Origin: Prevotella sp. P5-108
GTDB taxonomy: Bacteria; Bacteroidota; Bacteroidia; Bacteroidales; Bacteroidaceae
DNA length: 64,000 bases
Direction of reading: 5' to 3'
Assembly: GCF_002251385.1 (NCBI RefSeq)
Contig: NZ_NPJJ01000018.1
Span: forward strand, 221,851 to 285,850
The position numbers and the translations under genes are program-made. How positions within the stretch are numbered: position 1 is the first letter of the stretch; every line of letters starts with the position of its first letter. The notes below the pieces were generated by a model, which was not told the origin of the DNA, ran no database searches, and saw nothing but the letters and a program-made list of their open reading frames with translations. Positions 45,911 through 54,530 of this stretch are shown piece by piece.

Positions 45911-47527
45911 ATGAAGACGATTATTAAATACATATTAGCAGTACCGCTAATGCTTTGCTTCAGTAGCTGTCTGGATGAGCATCCCAAAGACCAGCTGGAC
46001 CAGGAGGCAATCTACAATAATGCAGATAATATATACAAAAACGCAGTAGCTTCCCTGTACAACTACATAGGGAGCAATCAGGAGTCTGAAGGGCTTCAAG
46101 GAACTTGCCGGGGTATTTACGACTACAATACTTTGACTACCGATGAGGCTATGATTCCGATTCGTGGAGGAGACTGGTATGATGGCGGTTTGTGGGAGAA
46201 TATGTACCAGCACAAGTGGACTGCCAATGATATTAACTTATATAATGTATGGAAATACCTCTTCAAGGTAATAGTTATATCTAACCAGTCGCTTTCTATC
46301 ATTGATAGCCATAAGAGTCTGCTTTCTACAGAACAGACAAGAAATTTCACGGCCGAGGTAAGAGCTGTACGAGCCTTGTTCTACTATTATGCGATGGATA
46401 TGTTCGGCCGTGTTCCTATTGTGGCATCATACGACGTGAAATTGGAGCAAGTGGTGCAAAGCGAAAGAAGCGAGGTATTCAAGTTTATTGTTGACGAGTT
46501 GCAGGATGTTGCCCCACAGCTCGCCGATGAGCATTCCAACAAGGAGGGGAACTATTACGGACATGTGACACGCCCCGTCGTAAACTTCCTGCTTGCAAAA
46601 CTTGCCTTGAATGCGGAAATATATACGGATGACAATTGGACCGACGGCAAGCGACAGGATGGGAAAAGCATTTACTTCAATGTGAATGGCGAGAAGAAGA
46701 ACGCTTGGGAAACCTGCATCTGGTATTGTGAGCAACTGCGGCAAGAAGGCTATGAATTAGAAGGCGATTACGCTTCAAACTTCGCTGTTCACAACGAAAG
46801 TTCAAAGGAGAATATTTTTACTATTCCGTTGGACAAGAACCTATATTTGAATGAATATCACTATCTTTTCCGCTCACGCCACTACAAACATGGTGGGGCT
46901 TATGGTGGTTCTTCCGAAAACGGCACATGTGCAACAGTCTCAACCGTCAAGGCTTTCGGTTACGGAACGGACAATGTTGACAATAGATTCAAGACAAACT
47001 TCTATGCTGACACCGTGCTTGTTGATGGAAAGAAGATATATCTGGACAACGGGAAGCCGTTGGTGTACATGCCGCTTGAGCTGAAACTGAACCTCAGTGA
47101 CAGTCCATATAAACAGACGGCAGGTGCCCGTGTGGGCAAATACGAGGTTGACCGAACCGCCTATTCGGACGGACGGCAGGTTGACAACGACATCGTCCTT
47201 TTCAGATATGGTGACGCACTGTTGATGGAAGCCGAGGCGAAAGTACGCAATGGTGAGGACGGTTCAAGGGAGCTGAACGCTATAAGAGATCGAGTTGGAA
47301 TGCCTCATGTGGAAGCTAATTTGGACAACATTCTAAAGGAGCGTCTGCTGGAATTGGTTTGGGAAGGTTGGAGACGTCAAGATCTCATCCGTTTTGGTGA
47401 ATATACCAAGGCATATGATCAAAGAACTCCATTAGAAAAGGAGTTTACTGGGTTTACAACGGTTTTTCCAATACCACAAAGATGTTTAGATTTAAACAAG
47501 AAATTAAAACAGAATCCAAGTTATTAA
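45911..47527 (+). CDS. SusD-type outer-membrane lipoprotein
   Basis: The partner of the preceding transporter, 538 residues. Lipoprotein signal MKTIIKYILAVPLMLCFSSC with acylated Cys at the end. SusD features include TTDEAMIPIRGGDWYDGG, VRAVRALFYYYAMDMFGRVP and ERLLELVWEGWRRQDLIRFG. The final FPIPQRCLDLNKKLKQNPSY is the usual SusD end. It closes a two-gene unit ended by a strong hairpin. Confidence 0.93.
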   Translation: MKTIIKYILAVPLMLCFSSCLDEHPKDQLDQEAIYNNADNIYKNAVASLYNYIGSNQESEGLQGTCRGIYDYNTLTTDEAMIPIRGGDWYDGGLWENMYQHKWTANDINLYNVWKYLFKVIVISNQSLSIIDSHKSLLSTEQTRNFTAEVRAVRALFYYYAMDMFGRVPIVASYDVKLEQVVQSERSEVFKFIVDELQDVAPQLADEHSNKEGNYYGHVTRPVVNFLLAKLALNAEIYTDDNWTDGKRQDGKSIYFNVNGEKKNAWETCIWYCEQLRQEGYELEGDYASNFAVHNESSKENIFTIPLDKNLYLNEYHYLFRSRHYKHGGAYGGSSENGTCATVSTVKAFGYGTDNVDNRFKTNFYADTVLVDGKKIYLDNGKPLVYMPLELKLNLSDSPYKQTAGARVGKYEVDRTAYSDGRQVDNDIVLFRYGDALLMEAEAKVRNGEDGSRELNAIRDRVGMPHVEANLDNILKERLLELVWEGWRRQDLIRFGEYTKAYDQRTPLEKEFTGFTTVFPIPQRCLDLNKKLKQNPSY

Positions 47528-47559
47528 TATAATGGTTTTTGATTAAGTAACTTTATATG

Positions 47560-47600
47560 CCAAGCGGGGTATCGACATCCATCGATACCCCGCTTGGTTT
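47560..47600. terminator. Bidirectional terminator after the second SusCD pair
   Basis: A 16-bp perfect stem (CCAAGCGGGGTATCGA, 47560-47575, complement 47582-47597) with a 6-base loop and a short TTT. It lies between convergent genes. Confidence 0.8.
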
Positions 47601-47616
47601 GTGGCTGTTGATGACT

Positions 47617-48450
47617 TTATGCCTTCTTGAGCCTTACTGCCAACTGGAAGAGGGCAGGGATGAAGAGGCAGAGGCTGAATCCCACAGCCATCCATACGTG
47701 CTGCTGGGTGCCGAAGACGTCGATGAGGCGCGCTTCGGGATTGGCGGTCACGAGATTGGTAATGATATATACGGCAGAATTGTTGATGGAGTGCATGATG
47801 ACGCCGGGCACGATGCTGTCGGTGCGATAGTAGAGCCAGCCGAGCAACAGTCCCATGGGTACCACGTGGAGCATTTGGGCGAGGTTGCCGTGGACGGCGG
47901 CGAAGAGCACTGCCGAGATGGCTATAGCCACCCAGTGGTAGCGGCGATGGGTGAGGGTGAGCAGGGTGCGGAGGATGGCGCCGCGGAAGACCAGCTCTTC
48001 GGCAAGCGGCACGAGTACGCCCAGGACGGCGTAGCTCACGGGTTCGCGCAACATGGCCGAGAAGGCGCGGAGGGTGGCTTCGGGCATCTGTACATCGGTC
48101 AGCTCTTCGATAAAAGCGAAGGGGATGAGGGTACCCAGAGAGAGGATGACTACCCAGAAGAGCACGGCCCACGGACGTGACTGCAGGTAGCTGCGAGAGA
48201 CGGGCGCCCAGCCTCGGCGCACAAAGAGCAGCGAGGCGAGCACGGCATTGATGGCGAAGAAGATGCAGAGCGTCTTGCCGTCGGACAGCATGCTGCCGTC
48301 GTTCATACGGGTGATAATCTCTGAGGCGTTGAAGCCCTGGGCCAGAAGCGAGCAGATGCCTACCACCTGCATGACCACAATCTGGATGACTATAAATACG
48401 AGCAGATAGATGCCTATCTGAATCAGTCCTTTGGCTATTTTCTTGTTCAT
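47617..48450 (-). CDS. CPBP-family intramembrane glutamic protease
   Basis: A 277-residue inner-membrane protein of the CAAX-protease/bacteriocin-processing family with about seven or eight helices. Motif 1 EELVFRG, motif 2 LFAAVHGNLAQ and motif 3 MHSINNSAVY supply the catalytic Glu and His residues. In bacteria such enzymes process small proteins or signal-related peptides; the substrate here is unknown. It overlaps ribF by four bases and is last in a HAD-ribF-CPBP transcript. Confidence 0.88.
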   Translation of the reverse strand: MNKKIAKGLIQIGIYLLVFIVIQIVVMQVVGICSLLAQGFNASEIITRMNDGSMLSDGKTLCIFFAINAVLASLLFVRRGWAPVSRSYLQSRPWAVLFWVVILSLGTLIPFAFIEELTDVQMPEATLRAFSAMLREPVSYAVLGVLVPLAEELVFRGAILRTLLTLTHRRYHWVAIAISAVLFAAVHGNLAQMLHVVPMGLLLGWLYYRTDSIVPGVIMHSINNSAVYIITNLVTANPEARLIDVFGTQQHVWMAVGFSLCLFIPALFQLAVRLKKA

Positions 48451-49379
48451 ATCGTGTGAGTTAAAAGTTGTCGGGCTTGGCGCTCGTCGTCGGCGAGCTG
48501 GGCAGCGAGGGCGGCTTCGTCGGCAAAGCGCTGTTCGTCGCGCAGCCGATGGCAGAAGGCCACCTCAAGGCTGTGGCCATAGAGGCTGGCGTCGAAATCG
48601 AAGATGTAGGTCTCTATGGTGGTGTCGGTGCGGCCGAAGGTGGGGCGGCATCCCACATTGGTCATGGCGGGGAGCCATGCGCCGGTATCGTCGATGCGCA
48701 CGCGGGTGGCATAGACGCCACGGGCAGGCAGCATCTTGGAGATGTGGGTCATGTCGAGATTGGCGGTGCGGAACCCCATGCGCCGGCCTTCGGCATATCC
48801 GCTTACGATGGGGGCTCGGAGCGAGTAGGTGTAACCCAATGCCTGTCGGGCGCTGTCGACATCGCCCTCGGAGAGACATCGCCGTATGAGCGACGAGCTC
48901 ACCCTCATGCCCTCATGCTCGAAAGGCGTGCCAGCCATCACGTCGATGTCCAGCTGTCGGCCGTAGGTTACGTAGTCGTCGAACCCCTCGGCACGGTTGT
49001 GTCCGAAGCGGTTGTCGTAGCCGGTGACGAGTACTCGCGCGTGGACTTGCTCGCGTAGCACCTGGCGCATAAATTCGTAGGCAGAGAGTGCGGCGAGACT
49101 GCGGTCGAAGTGGAGCAGTACGCAATAGTCGACGCCTGTGGCTGCGAGCATCTCCAGTTTCTCGTCGGTGGTGCTGAGCAGTTGGGGGATGAAGTCCTGC
49201 TGCAGCACCTGGCGCGGATGAGCATCGAAGGTCACCACCGCTGTGGCCAGCTTGCGCTCGGCGGCAATGGCGCGCACGTCGTCGATGAGGTGGCGGTGGC
49301 CCAGATGCACGCCGTCGAAGAAGCCTATCGTGGCTACTGTGGGCTGGGGTATGGTGTCGGTATGGGTGATGATTTTCAT
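48447..49379 (-). CDS. ribF: Bifunctional riboflavin kinase/FAD synthetase
   Basis: RibF phosphorylates riboflavin to FMN and adenylates FMN to FAD. The 310-residue protein has the FAD synthetase half with GFFDGVHLGHRHLI near residue 19 and VSSSLIRRCLSEG near 160. The C-terminal kinase half (from ~180) has GRRMGFRTANLDM, in which the usual PTAN is RTAN, and GVYATRV with FDASLYGHSLEVAF. No FMN riboswitch precedes it, as it is inside an operon. It overlaps neighbours by ATGA on both sides. Confidence 0.93.
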   Translation of the reverse strand: MKIITHTDTIPQPTVATIGFFDGVHLGHRHLIDDVRAIAAERKLATAVVTFDAHPRQVLQQDFIPQLLSTTDEKLEMLAATGVDYCVLLHFDRSLAALSAYEFMRQVLREQVHARVLVTGYDNRFGHNRAEGFDDYVTYGRQLDIDVMAGTPFEHEGMRVSSSLIRRCLSEGDVDSARQALGYTYSLRAPIVSGYAEGRRMGFRTANLDMTHISKMLPARGVYATRVRIDDTGAWLPAMTNVGCRPTFGRTDTTIETYIFDFDASLYGHSLEVAFCHRLRDEQRFADEAALAAQLADDERQARQLLTHTI

Positions 49380-49987
49380 AAGCGTTGCATCCAGTCGTTG
49401 GCCGCAGACTGCAGCAGTGTGTGTATGCCCAAGGACTGGGCTGCGCGGCAGTTGTCGGCATTGTCATCGATAAAGAGCGTCTCGTCGGCCTGTAGACCGG
49501 CGTCGGCGAGCACATAGCTGAAGATGGCGGGGTCGGGCTTGGCCAGATGCAGCCGGTAGGAGAGATAGATGCGCTCAAACATGTCGTCGGCACGCCAGGG
49601 GCCATAGTTGAAGAGATGGTCGGCGCAGAGTCGCCAGTGCATATCGTTGGTATTGCTGAGTAGGAACAAGCGGTAGTCGCGGCGCAGACTGAGCAGGCGT
49701 TGTTTCTTCTCGTCGGCGATGGTGGTGAGCAGCGCGTTCCAGGCTCCGACAATCTCGGCGTCGGTGGCTGGCACAGCGGTGATGCGTCTCACCTCACGGC
49801 AGAACTCGGCGGTGGTGGTGTGGCCTATCTCTATGTCGTAAAACAAGTCTTCGGTGCGGTGGAGGCGCACGTAGTCGCTGATGGCGTGGCAGCCGATGGC
49901 ATCGAAGGCATCGATGCAGCGCTTTCCGTCGAGGTCGACGAGCACGCCGCCCAGGTCGAAGACTATATTCTTAATCCCTGTTAGCAT
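49376..49987 (-). CDS. HAD-superfamily phosphatase
   Basis: A ~204-residue cytoplasmic hydrolase of the HAD superfamily (subfamily IA). Motif I is FDLGGVLVDLD, motif II LLSNTNDMHW, the Lys is in AKPDPAIFSY and motif IV is FIDDNADNC. Substrates of such enzymes are small phosphorylated metabolites; being first in an operon with ribF, an FMN-linked or riboflavin-pathway phosphatase is possible but unproven. I start at 49987 because the promoter (50009-50039) lies in the open frame upstream. Confidence 0.88.
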   Translation of the reverse strand: MLTGIKNIVFDLGGVLVDLDGKRCIDAFDAIGCHAISDYVRLHRTEDLFYDIEIGHTTTAEFCREVRRITAVPATDAEIVGAWNALLTTIADEKKQRLLSLRRDYRLFLLSNTNDMHWRLCADHLFNYGPWRADDMFERIYLSYRLHLAKPDPAIFSYVLADAGLQADETLFIDDNADNCRAAQSLGIHTLLQSAANDWMQRL

Positions 49988-50008
49988 CATTATTATAATA
50001 TTGTGGTG

Positions 50009-50039
50009 CAAAATTACTGAAAGTATAGAGCAGAACAAA
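50009..50039 (-). promoter_or_regulatory. Promoter of the HAD-ribF-CPBP operon
   Basis: On the minus strand TTTG (50039-50036), 19 bases, TAATTTTG (50016-50009). This sets the start of the HAD gene downstream, at 49987 or 49990. Confidence 0.75.
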
Positions 50040-50225
50040 GCAAGTTACCCTATTTTTTTGCTCGGGCGCACTGTAATTTGTTCAAAATTAACCAAAGTCA
50101 CTGATTCCGGGCGTCGGCATACCCCTGCCACAGCCCGCGTTGGCTATCATTTTGTCAACCATCGTCTTAATGGTTGATACCAAATGCGGAAAGTAGATGC
50201 CCTTTTCAACTTTTTTGCCGAAAAA

Positions 50226-50257
50226 TTTGGTAAATTCCATCCAAAGCAGTATCTTTG
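50226..50257 (+). promoter_or_regulatory. Promoter of the tRNA-Met gene
   Basis: TTTG (50226-50229), 20 bases, TATCTTTG (50250-50257), about 40 bases before the mature tRNA. Confidence 0.75.
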
Positions 50258-50295
50258 CAACCACAAAAGCGAGTACGTATCTACGTATGAGCCCC

Positions 50296-50369
50296 GGACT
50301 TGTAGCTCAGTTGGTTAGAGCAACAGACTCATAATCTGGAGGTCCCAGGTTCAAGCCCTGGCTGGTCCA
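50296..50369 (+). tRNA. tRNA-Met (anticodon CAT)
   Basis: A 74-base cloverleaf: acceptor GGACTTG/CTGGTCC (one GU pair and one mismatch), D arm TAGCTCAGTTGGTTAGAGC, anticodon loop CTCATAA with CAT, T arm CCAGG-TTCAAGC-CCTGG and discriminator A. CCA is not encoded. It resembles elongator tRNA-Met; the CAT anticodon would also fit tRNA-Ile2. It stands at the left edge of the defence island, a usual integration point. Confidence 0.93.
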
Positions 50370-50380
50370 CGCTGAAAATC

Positions 50381-50418
50381 AAGGAGTTACATCAAAAATG
50401 TAGCTCCTTTTTTTTGTT
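50381..50418 (+). terminator. Terminator after tRNA-Met
   Basis: AAGGAGTTACAT (50381-50392) pairs with ATGTAGCTCCTT (50398-50409, one GU pair) and runs into TTTTTTTT. Confidence 0.85.
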
Positions 50419-50524
50419 TTGCGAACAATTTGCGAACAAAATTGCATTTCGCGAACACCAATATAATCTTTCTGCAATAATAGATTCTCTCATTTTGTTC
50501 GCAAATCCCATTATTTTTGTTCGC
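50417..50524. repeat. Cluster of GCGAACA motifs beside tRNA-Met
   Basis: GCGAACA occurs at 50421, 50432 and 50451 on the plus strand and as TGTTCGC at 50496 and 50518. The first copy lies within TTTTGCGAACAATT (50417-50430), which recurs inverted at 63784-63797 at the far end of the island. Such clusters next to a tRNA resemble integrase arm-binding sites of an integrated element; no integrase is visible here. Confidence 0.55.
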
Positions 50525-50589
50525 AAAGCATTTTTCGGCATATTATTCGGTAATATCAGTAATACGAGTAAGACTATTTTTTCATCAAC

Positions 50590-52023
50590 TTATCCTTCCT
50601 CGTTGGCATCAACTTCCCAATGGCCACTATAACCACTACCCACATATCGAACGTGTGGCATTTTTGCAATATGGCGCTTGATTGTTCTAAGTCCCTTTTT
50701 ACTCATTTTGGCCAGTTCCTCTGTTGTAATTTGAGGATTCTCTCTGATTTGGTTTTCTATCCATTTATCAAGATTTTCTTCTTGAGTGCCACCTTGAGTG
50801 CCATCTTGAGTGCCATCTTGAGTGTCACTTTGGTTATCACCCTTTATTGGTCTCATAAATGTTACCACAACAAAGCCACCATTGATAGACCATGTAGGTG
50901 CAGCTACACCTCTCTTTTGGCAAGCCTCCATGATGCGTTTCACACCCGAACCCCAGTTCTCAATATAGGTTGTACTATACAGTACATTAGCTATTAGCGG
51001 ATTGTATGGATATGATATGTGGGGCTGGCGAATATTCTCTGGAGTAATCTGCGGAGGCAGAATGCCAGGATTCTCAATCTCAATGCGGTCATCGTAGATA
51101 GCGATACCTATGGTCAGGTTATACCGTTCGTACTGACGATGGCAAAGTGCATTCAGAACAGCTTCACGTAAGGCTTCTGCGGGCACTTCCAAATACTCAT
51201 CACGTACCAGTCCGACTATTTTCCCGTGCATATTCAAGTGTTTGCGGAAGAAGTTCATTGCCTCATTGAGCAGTACGAAGATGTTCCCCTCTACTCGTTG
51301 ATTGTCGATAAACTCATTTTTGTCAGTTCCTCGGAAACGAGCTAGACGCATTATAAACTGCGTGTACATGCCAGTATCATTCGTAAAGAGTGCCGTAGCG
51401 GCATTCAGAGGTCTTTCACCTGTGGTCAACTTCCATTTACCCAGCACATCTTCGATAGGTTCAGTGAGAGCCAGTTCTGACAATCTGCCCCTCTCAACGC
51501 CAAGACGCACGACGCCACGTATCAGTTTCTCATCCAGGGAACTTATATCTGTAAACTCCGAAGGTTGCCGTTCCCATGCGAACAAATTAGGCTTACTCCT
51601 ACGTAACCGCTCCTCATACATGTCACGCGGCATCTCCTTCGTCGTACTCTCCACTTTGTAGTAAGGACAGCCATGATAAGTATAAGGTACCATGCCCCAA
51701 GCCCATCCATCAAAGTGCATGGCAATCACCTTATGGCCTGGCCGATTAGGAACATCGATATACTCTACTCTCACATCAACCTGCGGCTCCATATAACTCA
51801 GAGCCTGGGCAATCTCCCTTTGGGTGTTGTCTGTAACTTGCTGGCCCAAAATCTTCAGTGATGTTGGAGCAATGCCAAAAAAGAGCCAGCCACCTTCGGT
51901 ATTCAAGAAAGCACAAGCAGAATGCATGCCATCCTTCAGCTCACCCGTGGTTTTCTTCAACTCCAACTGACGATGTTCATCAGTCTGTATCAGTACTTTT
52001 AGTTCATCTATTGTAAGTGCCAT
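50590..52023 (-). CDS. AlbA/Schlafen-type ATP-binding protein with HATPase_c_4 and C-terminal HTH
   Basis: A 477-residue cytoplasmic protein. The N-terminal AlbA_2 (Schlafen-like, formerly AAA_4) domain covers about 1-130 (EHRQLELKKTTGELKDGMHS, FLNTEGGWLFFGI). A GHKL-type ATP-binding domain follows (EALREAVLNALCHRQYE and YIENWGSGVKRIMEA). After a repetitive Thr-Gln-rich linker (DGTQ units) comes a winged helix (NPQITTEELAKMSKKGLRTI). Members are often called RecG-like regulators and turn up in mobile or defence regions. It is the last gene of the minus-strand island, separated from the Nudix gene by 36 bases. Confidence 0.85.
   Translation of the reverse strand: MALTIDELKVLIQTDEHRQLELKKTTGELKDGMHSACAFLNTEGGWLFFGIAPTSLKILGQQVTDNTQREIAQALSYMEPQVDVRVEYIDVPNRPGHKVIAMHFDGWAWGMVPYTYHGCPYYKVESTTKEMPRDMYEERLRRSKPNLFAWERQPSEFTDISSLDEKLIRGVVRLGVERGRLSELALTEPIEDVLGKWKLTTGERPLNAATALFTNDTGMYTQFIMRLARFRGTDKNEFIDNQRVEGNIFVLLNEAMNFFRKHLNMHGKIVGLVRDEYLEVPAEALREAVLNALCHRQYERYNLTIGIAIYDDRIEIENPGILPPQITPENIRQPHISYPYNPLIANVLYSTTYIENWGSGVKRIMEACQKRGVAAPTWSINGGFVVVTFMRPIKGDNQSDTQDGTQDGTQGGTQEENLDKWIENQIRENPQITTEELAKMSKKGLRTIKRHIAKMPHVRYVGSGYSGHWEVDANEEG
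50781..50828 (-). repeat. Four 12-bp tandem repeats in the AlbA-type gene
   Basis: CTTGAGTGCCAT-like units start at 50781, 50793, 50805 and 50817. On the coding strand each gives a four-residue (D/G)GTQ-like unit in the linker before the winged helix. Copy-number change would stay in frame and only alter linker length. Confidence 0.8.
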
Positions 52024-52059
52024 ATACTTATAACGCCTTTACTCGTCTTATATTATTGC

Positions 52060-52452
52060 TTATATTATTTCGCATCTCACTTTCTCTATTACCTTCAAAT
52101 CCGCTGGCAACCAGTTGACGCTCTCCAGTTCATCCTTGTTGAGCCACTTCGCTGCCTCGTGTTCTTTCAGTTCCAGATGTCCGCTCTCCACATGACAGAG
52201 GTAGCAATGCATAGAAAGATGAAATTGAGGATAATCCCATTCCACCGTCTCCACGAATTTCTCTACCACAATCCGCGTTTCCAGCTCTTCCCATATCTCA
52301 CGCCTCAACGCCTCTTCTGGTGTCTCACCCGCTTCCATCTTCCCACCAGGAAACTCCCACCAATCCTTATAGTCGCCATATCCCCGCTGCGTAGCAAAGA
52401 TACGACCTTCGGAATCGTAGATGATTGCCGCTACTACTTCTATCTGTTTCAT
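52060..52452 (-). CDS. Nudix hydrolase, MutT-like
   Basis: A 130-residue Nudix enzyme, similar to 8-oxo-dGTP diphosphatase. The Nudix box GGKMEAGETPEEALRREIWE continuing into EL is present, preceded by WWEFPGG. It overlaps the DUF2075 gene by four bases (ATGA), so they are coupled. In a defence island a Nudix enzyme might hydrolyse a nucleotide signal rather than clean the nucleotide pool; the sequence alone favours ordinary MutT/CTP-pyrophosphohydrolase-like enzymes. Confidence 0.88.
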   Translation of the reverse strand: MKQIEVVAAIIYDSEGRIFATQRGYGDYKDWWEFPGGKMEAGETPEEALRREIWEELETRIVVEKFVETVEWDYPQFHLSMHCYLCHVESGHLELKEHEAAKWLNKDELESVNWLPADLKVIEKVRCEII

Positions 52453-54515
52453 ATTTCCTCTAATCCTAGAGATTTCAAGTAACTGTATATTCCATCATAC
52501 CATTCGGGCTTGCGCGTCTCATCTGGAGGAACGCTATTGTCACCATTGGGTACGACAATCACCATTCCCTGTCTTGCCCTGGTCAGTAACACGCGATAAG
52601 CATTTATCTGATATTCCTTGTTTATCTCTTTATTGATTTTCTGCCATTGGGTGCCACTACGGAGTTGGAAGTGCTGCCAAGACATCCCATCTTTACTCAA
52701 TCGTAAATCTGCATCCCATGTTACACAGGCCCAATCTATTTCCAGCCCTTGTACCTTAAACTCTGTCAGTGTATCTTCCAGACAGTTGCTGCTCCTGATG
52801 TCAGAGTCGTCCTCCAGGAACCAATGCACGAAGTCAGGCTGATACCTCACATTTATGCCGATGGCTTTCAACCTTTCCGCTTTACTGCTGGCCAAAAGTC
52901 CAAACCTTTCGCTCCCTCGTGCATGACTACGCAACCATTGCTTTGCAGTATCCAGACTTCGGGTCAGCACTATAGGGTATTTCTCCAGTTCGCACAATGT
53001 TGCGGCGGCCTCTTCCTTCTGTAAGTCCAGTAGCTGATTCACAAATAGGCTTACCTTTTCAGAGCGGAACGAACGCATCGACATTGTTAGGTGCAACTCT
53101 TCTTTTGCTATCAGTTGCTTATGTATCAGTGCCAGATCCTCCTTGCTTACGTCATTAGATGTCACCAGAAAGTCTGACATGTACACATCCCAACTTGGAT
53201 AACTGCGATGCACAGATTCTATCCACTCCTTCAGGCCAGCTTCGCCTTTGTTAATGGCCTGTCCGTTGCCAACCAGACAAACTACAAGTCCCCAGTCCGT
53301 CTGCCGGTCCATACATGAAATCAGGTATTCCGGTTCCGAATACGGGAAATCCTTTATACCTTTCTTCTCGCGCATGAAGCGCTTCAGTTCCGCCTGTGTC
53401 CAGGCTCGTTGTGCCTCATCGAAGATCGCCACGTGTTCAACAGGAATATATGCCTTGTCAGTATGACTTTGAAAATACCCTTCTATCGGCACAATCCTTC
53501 CATCTTTTACTTCTGTACCTTCCAAATATAAATCACGGTAGTGGTGAATCATCTGTATGAAAGCTTTCACCTTGCTTTTTGCCTCTGCTTTAGTGTAAGC
53601 CTTGCGCTTCTCAGCCTTAGCTCTAATCTTGTCTCGTCGCACATAGTCGCGTGTCAGAGCCTCTTGCAACACCTCCACCAAAGGAAAGTTGCCTGAAAGA
53701 TAAACAGCCTTCTCTCCTCTGTTGAATTGGTCGATAGCTGTGTTGAGACCTATCAGTGTTTTTCCAGCACCTGGTACACCTGTGATGAAACAGATGGCCT
53801 TACGCTTTTTCTCCCTGCAATGGTCGATAATATGGCATAACTCCTCCGAAGCCTTGTCGATATCTCCACCATGCTTTGTGATCTCCTCCACTGTATTCTC
53901 TTCATACAGAGCGATTGCCGCCTCTATGATAGTAGGTGTGGGCGAGTATCCACTCTTAGCCCACTGGTCGTCGTCAAGTGTTGGTTTATCTTTGTATACT
54001 ACTCCTTCAAGAACTGACTCAAACACCTCTGATAACTTTTTTCTGTTTACCATCAGTGGTTCATATACCATATCCTCGAAATGCTTCAGCGTAAGGTGGC
54101 AATGTGAGTCCTTTTCCTTCGGAGCCACTAAGATGGGAATCAGAATTCTGTCCAGACACCCTTCCTGAAAGTTCTTAAGATCAAGTGCATAGTCCCACAC
54201 CTGCACCATCGCTTCGCGTGTGAATCGCTGCTCAGCTGTTTTGTATTCCACGACAAACACGATGCCGTCTATCAGCACTATTACATCCGCCCTGCGACCC
54301 ATTCTTGGGATATTGTACTCAAAGTATAAACTCCCACGCCCAGAATATGCCTCCAGCGCTTCGCGTAGCGTATCGATTTCCTCCACCCATGACTGCGCTG
54401 TTTCATCGTTAATATCGTGTTGTGATGCCAGAGTCAAATCTCCTACTATCTCGTTTGTACTACGAGACAGGAAGTCTGTGATGGAGTCAGAATAATAATA
54501 TCTTTGTGCAGCCAT
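52449..54515 (-). CDS. DUF2075-type helicase/ATPase with N-terminal nuclease-like domain
   Basis: A 688-residue cytoplasmic protein. Residues ~60-110 look like a PD-(D/E)XK nuclease (RADVIVLIDGIVFVVEYK, with Asp 77, Glu 90, Lys 92). The DUF2075 superfamily-1-like ATPase has Walker A TGVPGAGKTLIGL (about 246-253), Walker B HVAIFDEAQRAW, a MSMRSFRSEKV motif and the C-terminal helicase motif YRVLLTRARQGMVI. It lies 15 bases downstream of the AIPR gene and overlaps the Nudix gene, so it is in the island transcript. Nucleic-acid degradation or remodelling is inferred. Confidence 0.88.
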   Translation of the reverse strand: MAAQRYYYSDSITDFLSRSTNEIVGDLTLASQHDINDETAQSWVEEIDTLREALEAYSGRGSLYFEYNIPRMGRRADVIVLIDGIVFVVEYKTAEQRFTREAMVQVWDYALDLKNFQEGCLDRILIPILVAPKEKDSHCHLTLKHFEDMVYEPLMVNRKKLSEVFESVLEGVVYKDKPTLDDDQWAKSGYSPTPTIIEAAIALYEENTVEEITKHGGDIDKASEELCHIIDHCREKKRKAICFITGVPGAGKTLIGLNTAIDQFNRGEKAVYLSGNFPLVEVLQEALTRDYVRRDKIRAKAEKRKAYTKAEAKSKVKAFIQMIHHYRDLYLEGTEVKDGRIVPIEGYFQSHTDKAYIPVEHVAIFDEAQRAWTQAELKRFMREKKGIKDFPYSEPEYLISCMDRQTDWGLVVCLVGNGQAINKGEAGLKEWIESVHRSYPSWDVYMSDFLVTSNDVSKEDLALIHKQLIAKEELHLTMSMRSFRSEKVSLFVNQLLDLQKEEAAATLCELEKYPIVLTRSLDTAKQWLRSHARGSERFGLLASSKAERLKAIGINVRYQPDFVHWFLEDDSDIRSSNCLEDTLTEFKVQGLEIDWACVTWDADLRLSKDGMSWQHFQLRSGTQWQKINKEINKEYQINAYRVLLTRARQGMVIVVPNGDNSVPPDETRKPEWYDGIYSYLKSLGLEEI

Positions 54516-54530
54516 AATACATAATATTTT

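Noticed and set aside
48447..49379. Search for an FMN riboswitch near ribF
   Set aside because: ribF is second in an operon and its leader is coding sequence; no such fold is seen.
50417..50524. CRISPR array
   Set aside because: The repeats are 7 bases, irregularly spaced and in both orientations; no cas genes are present anywhere in the window.
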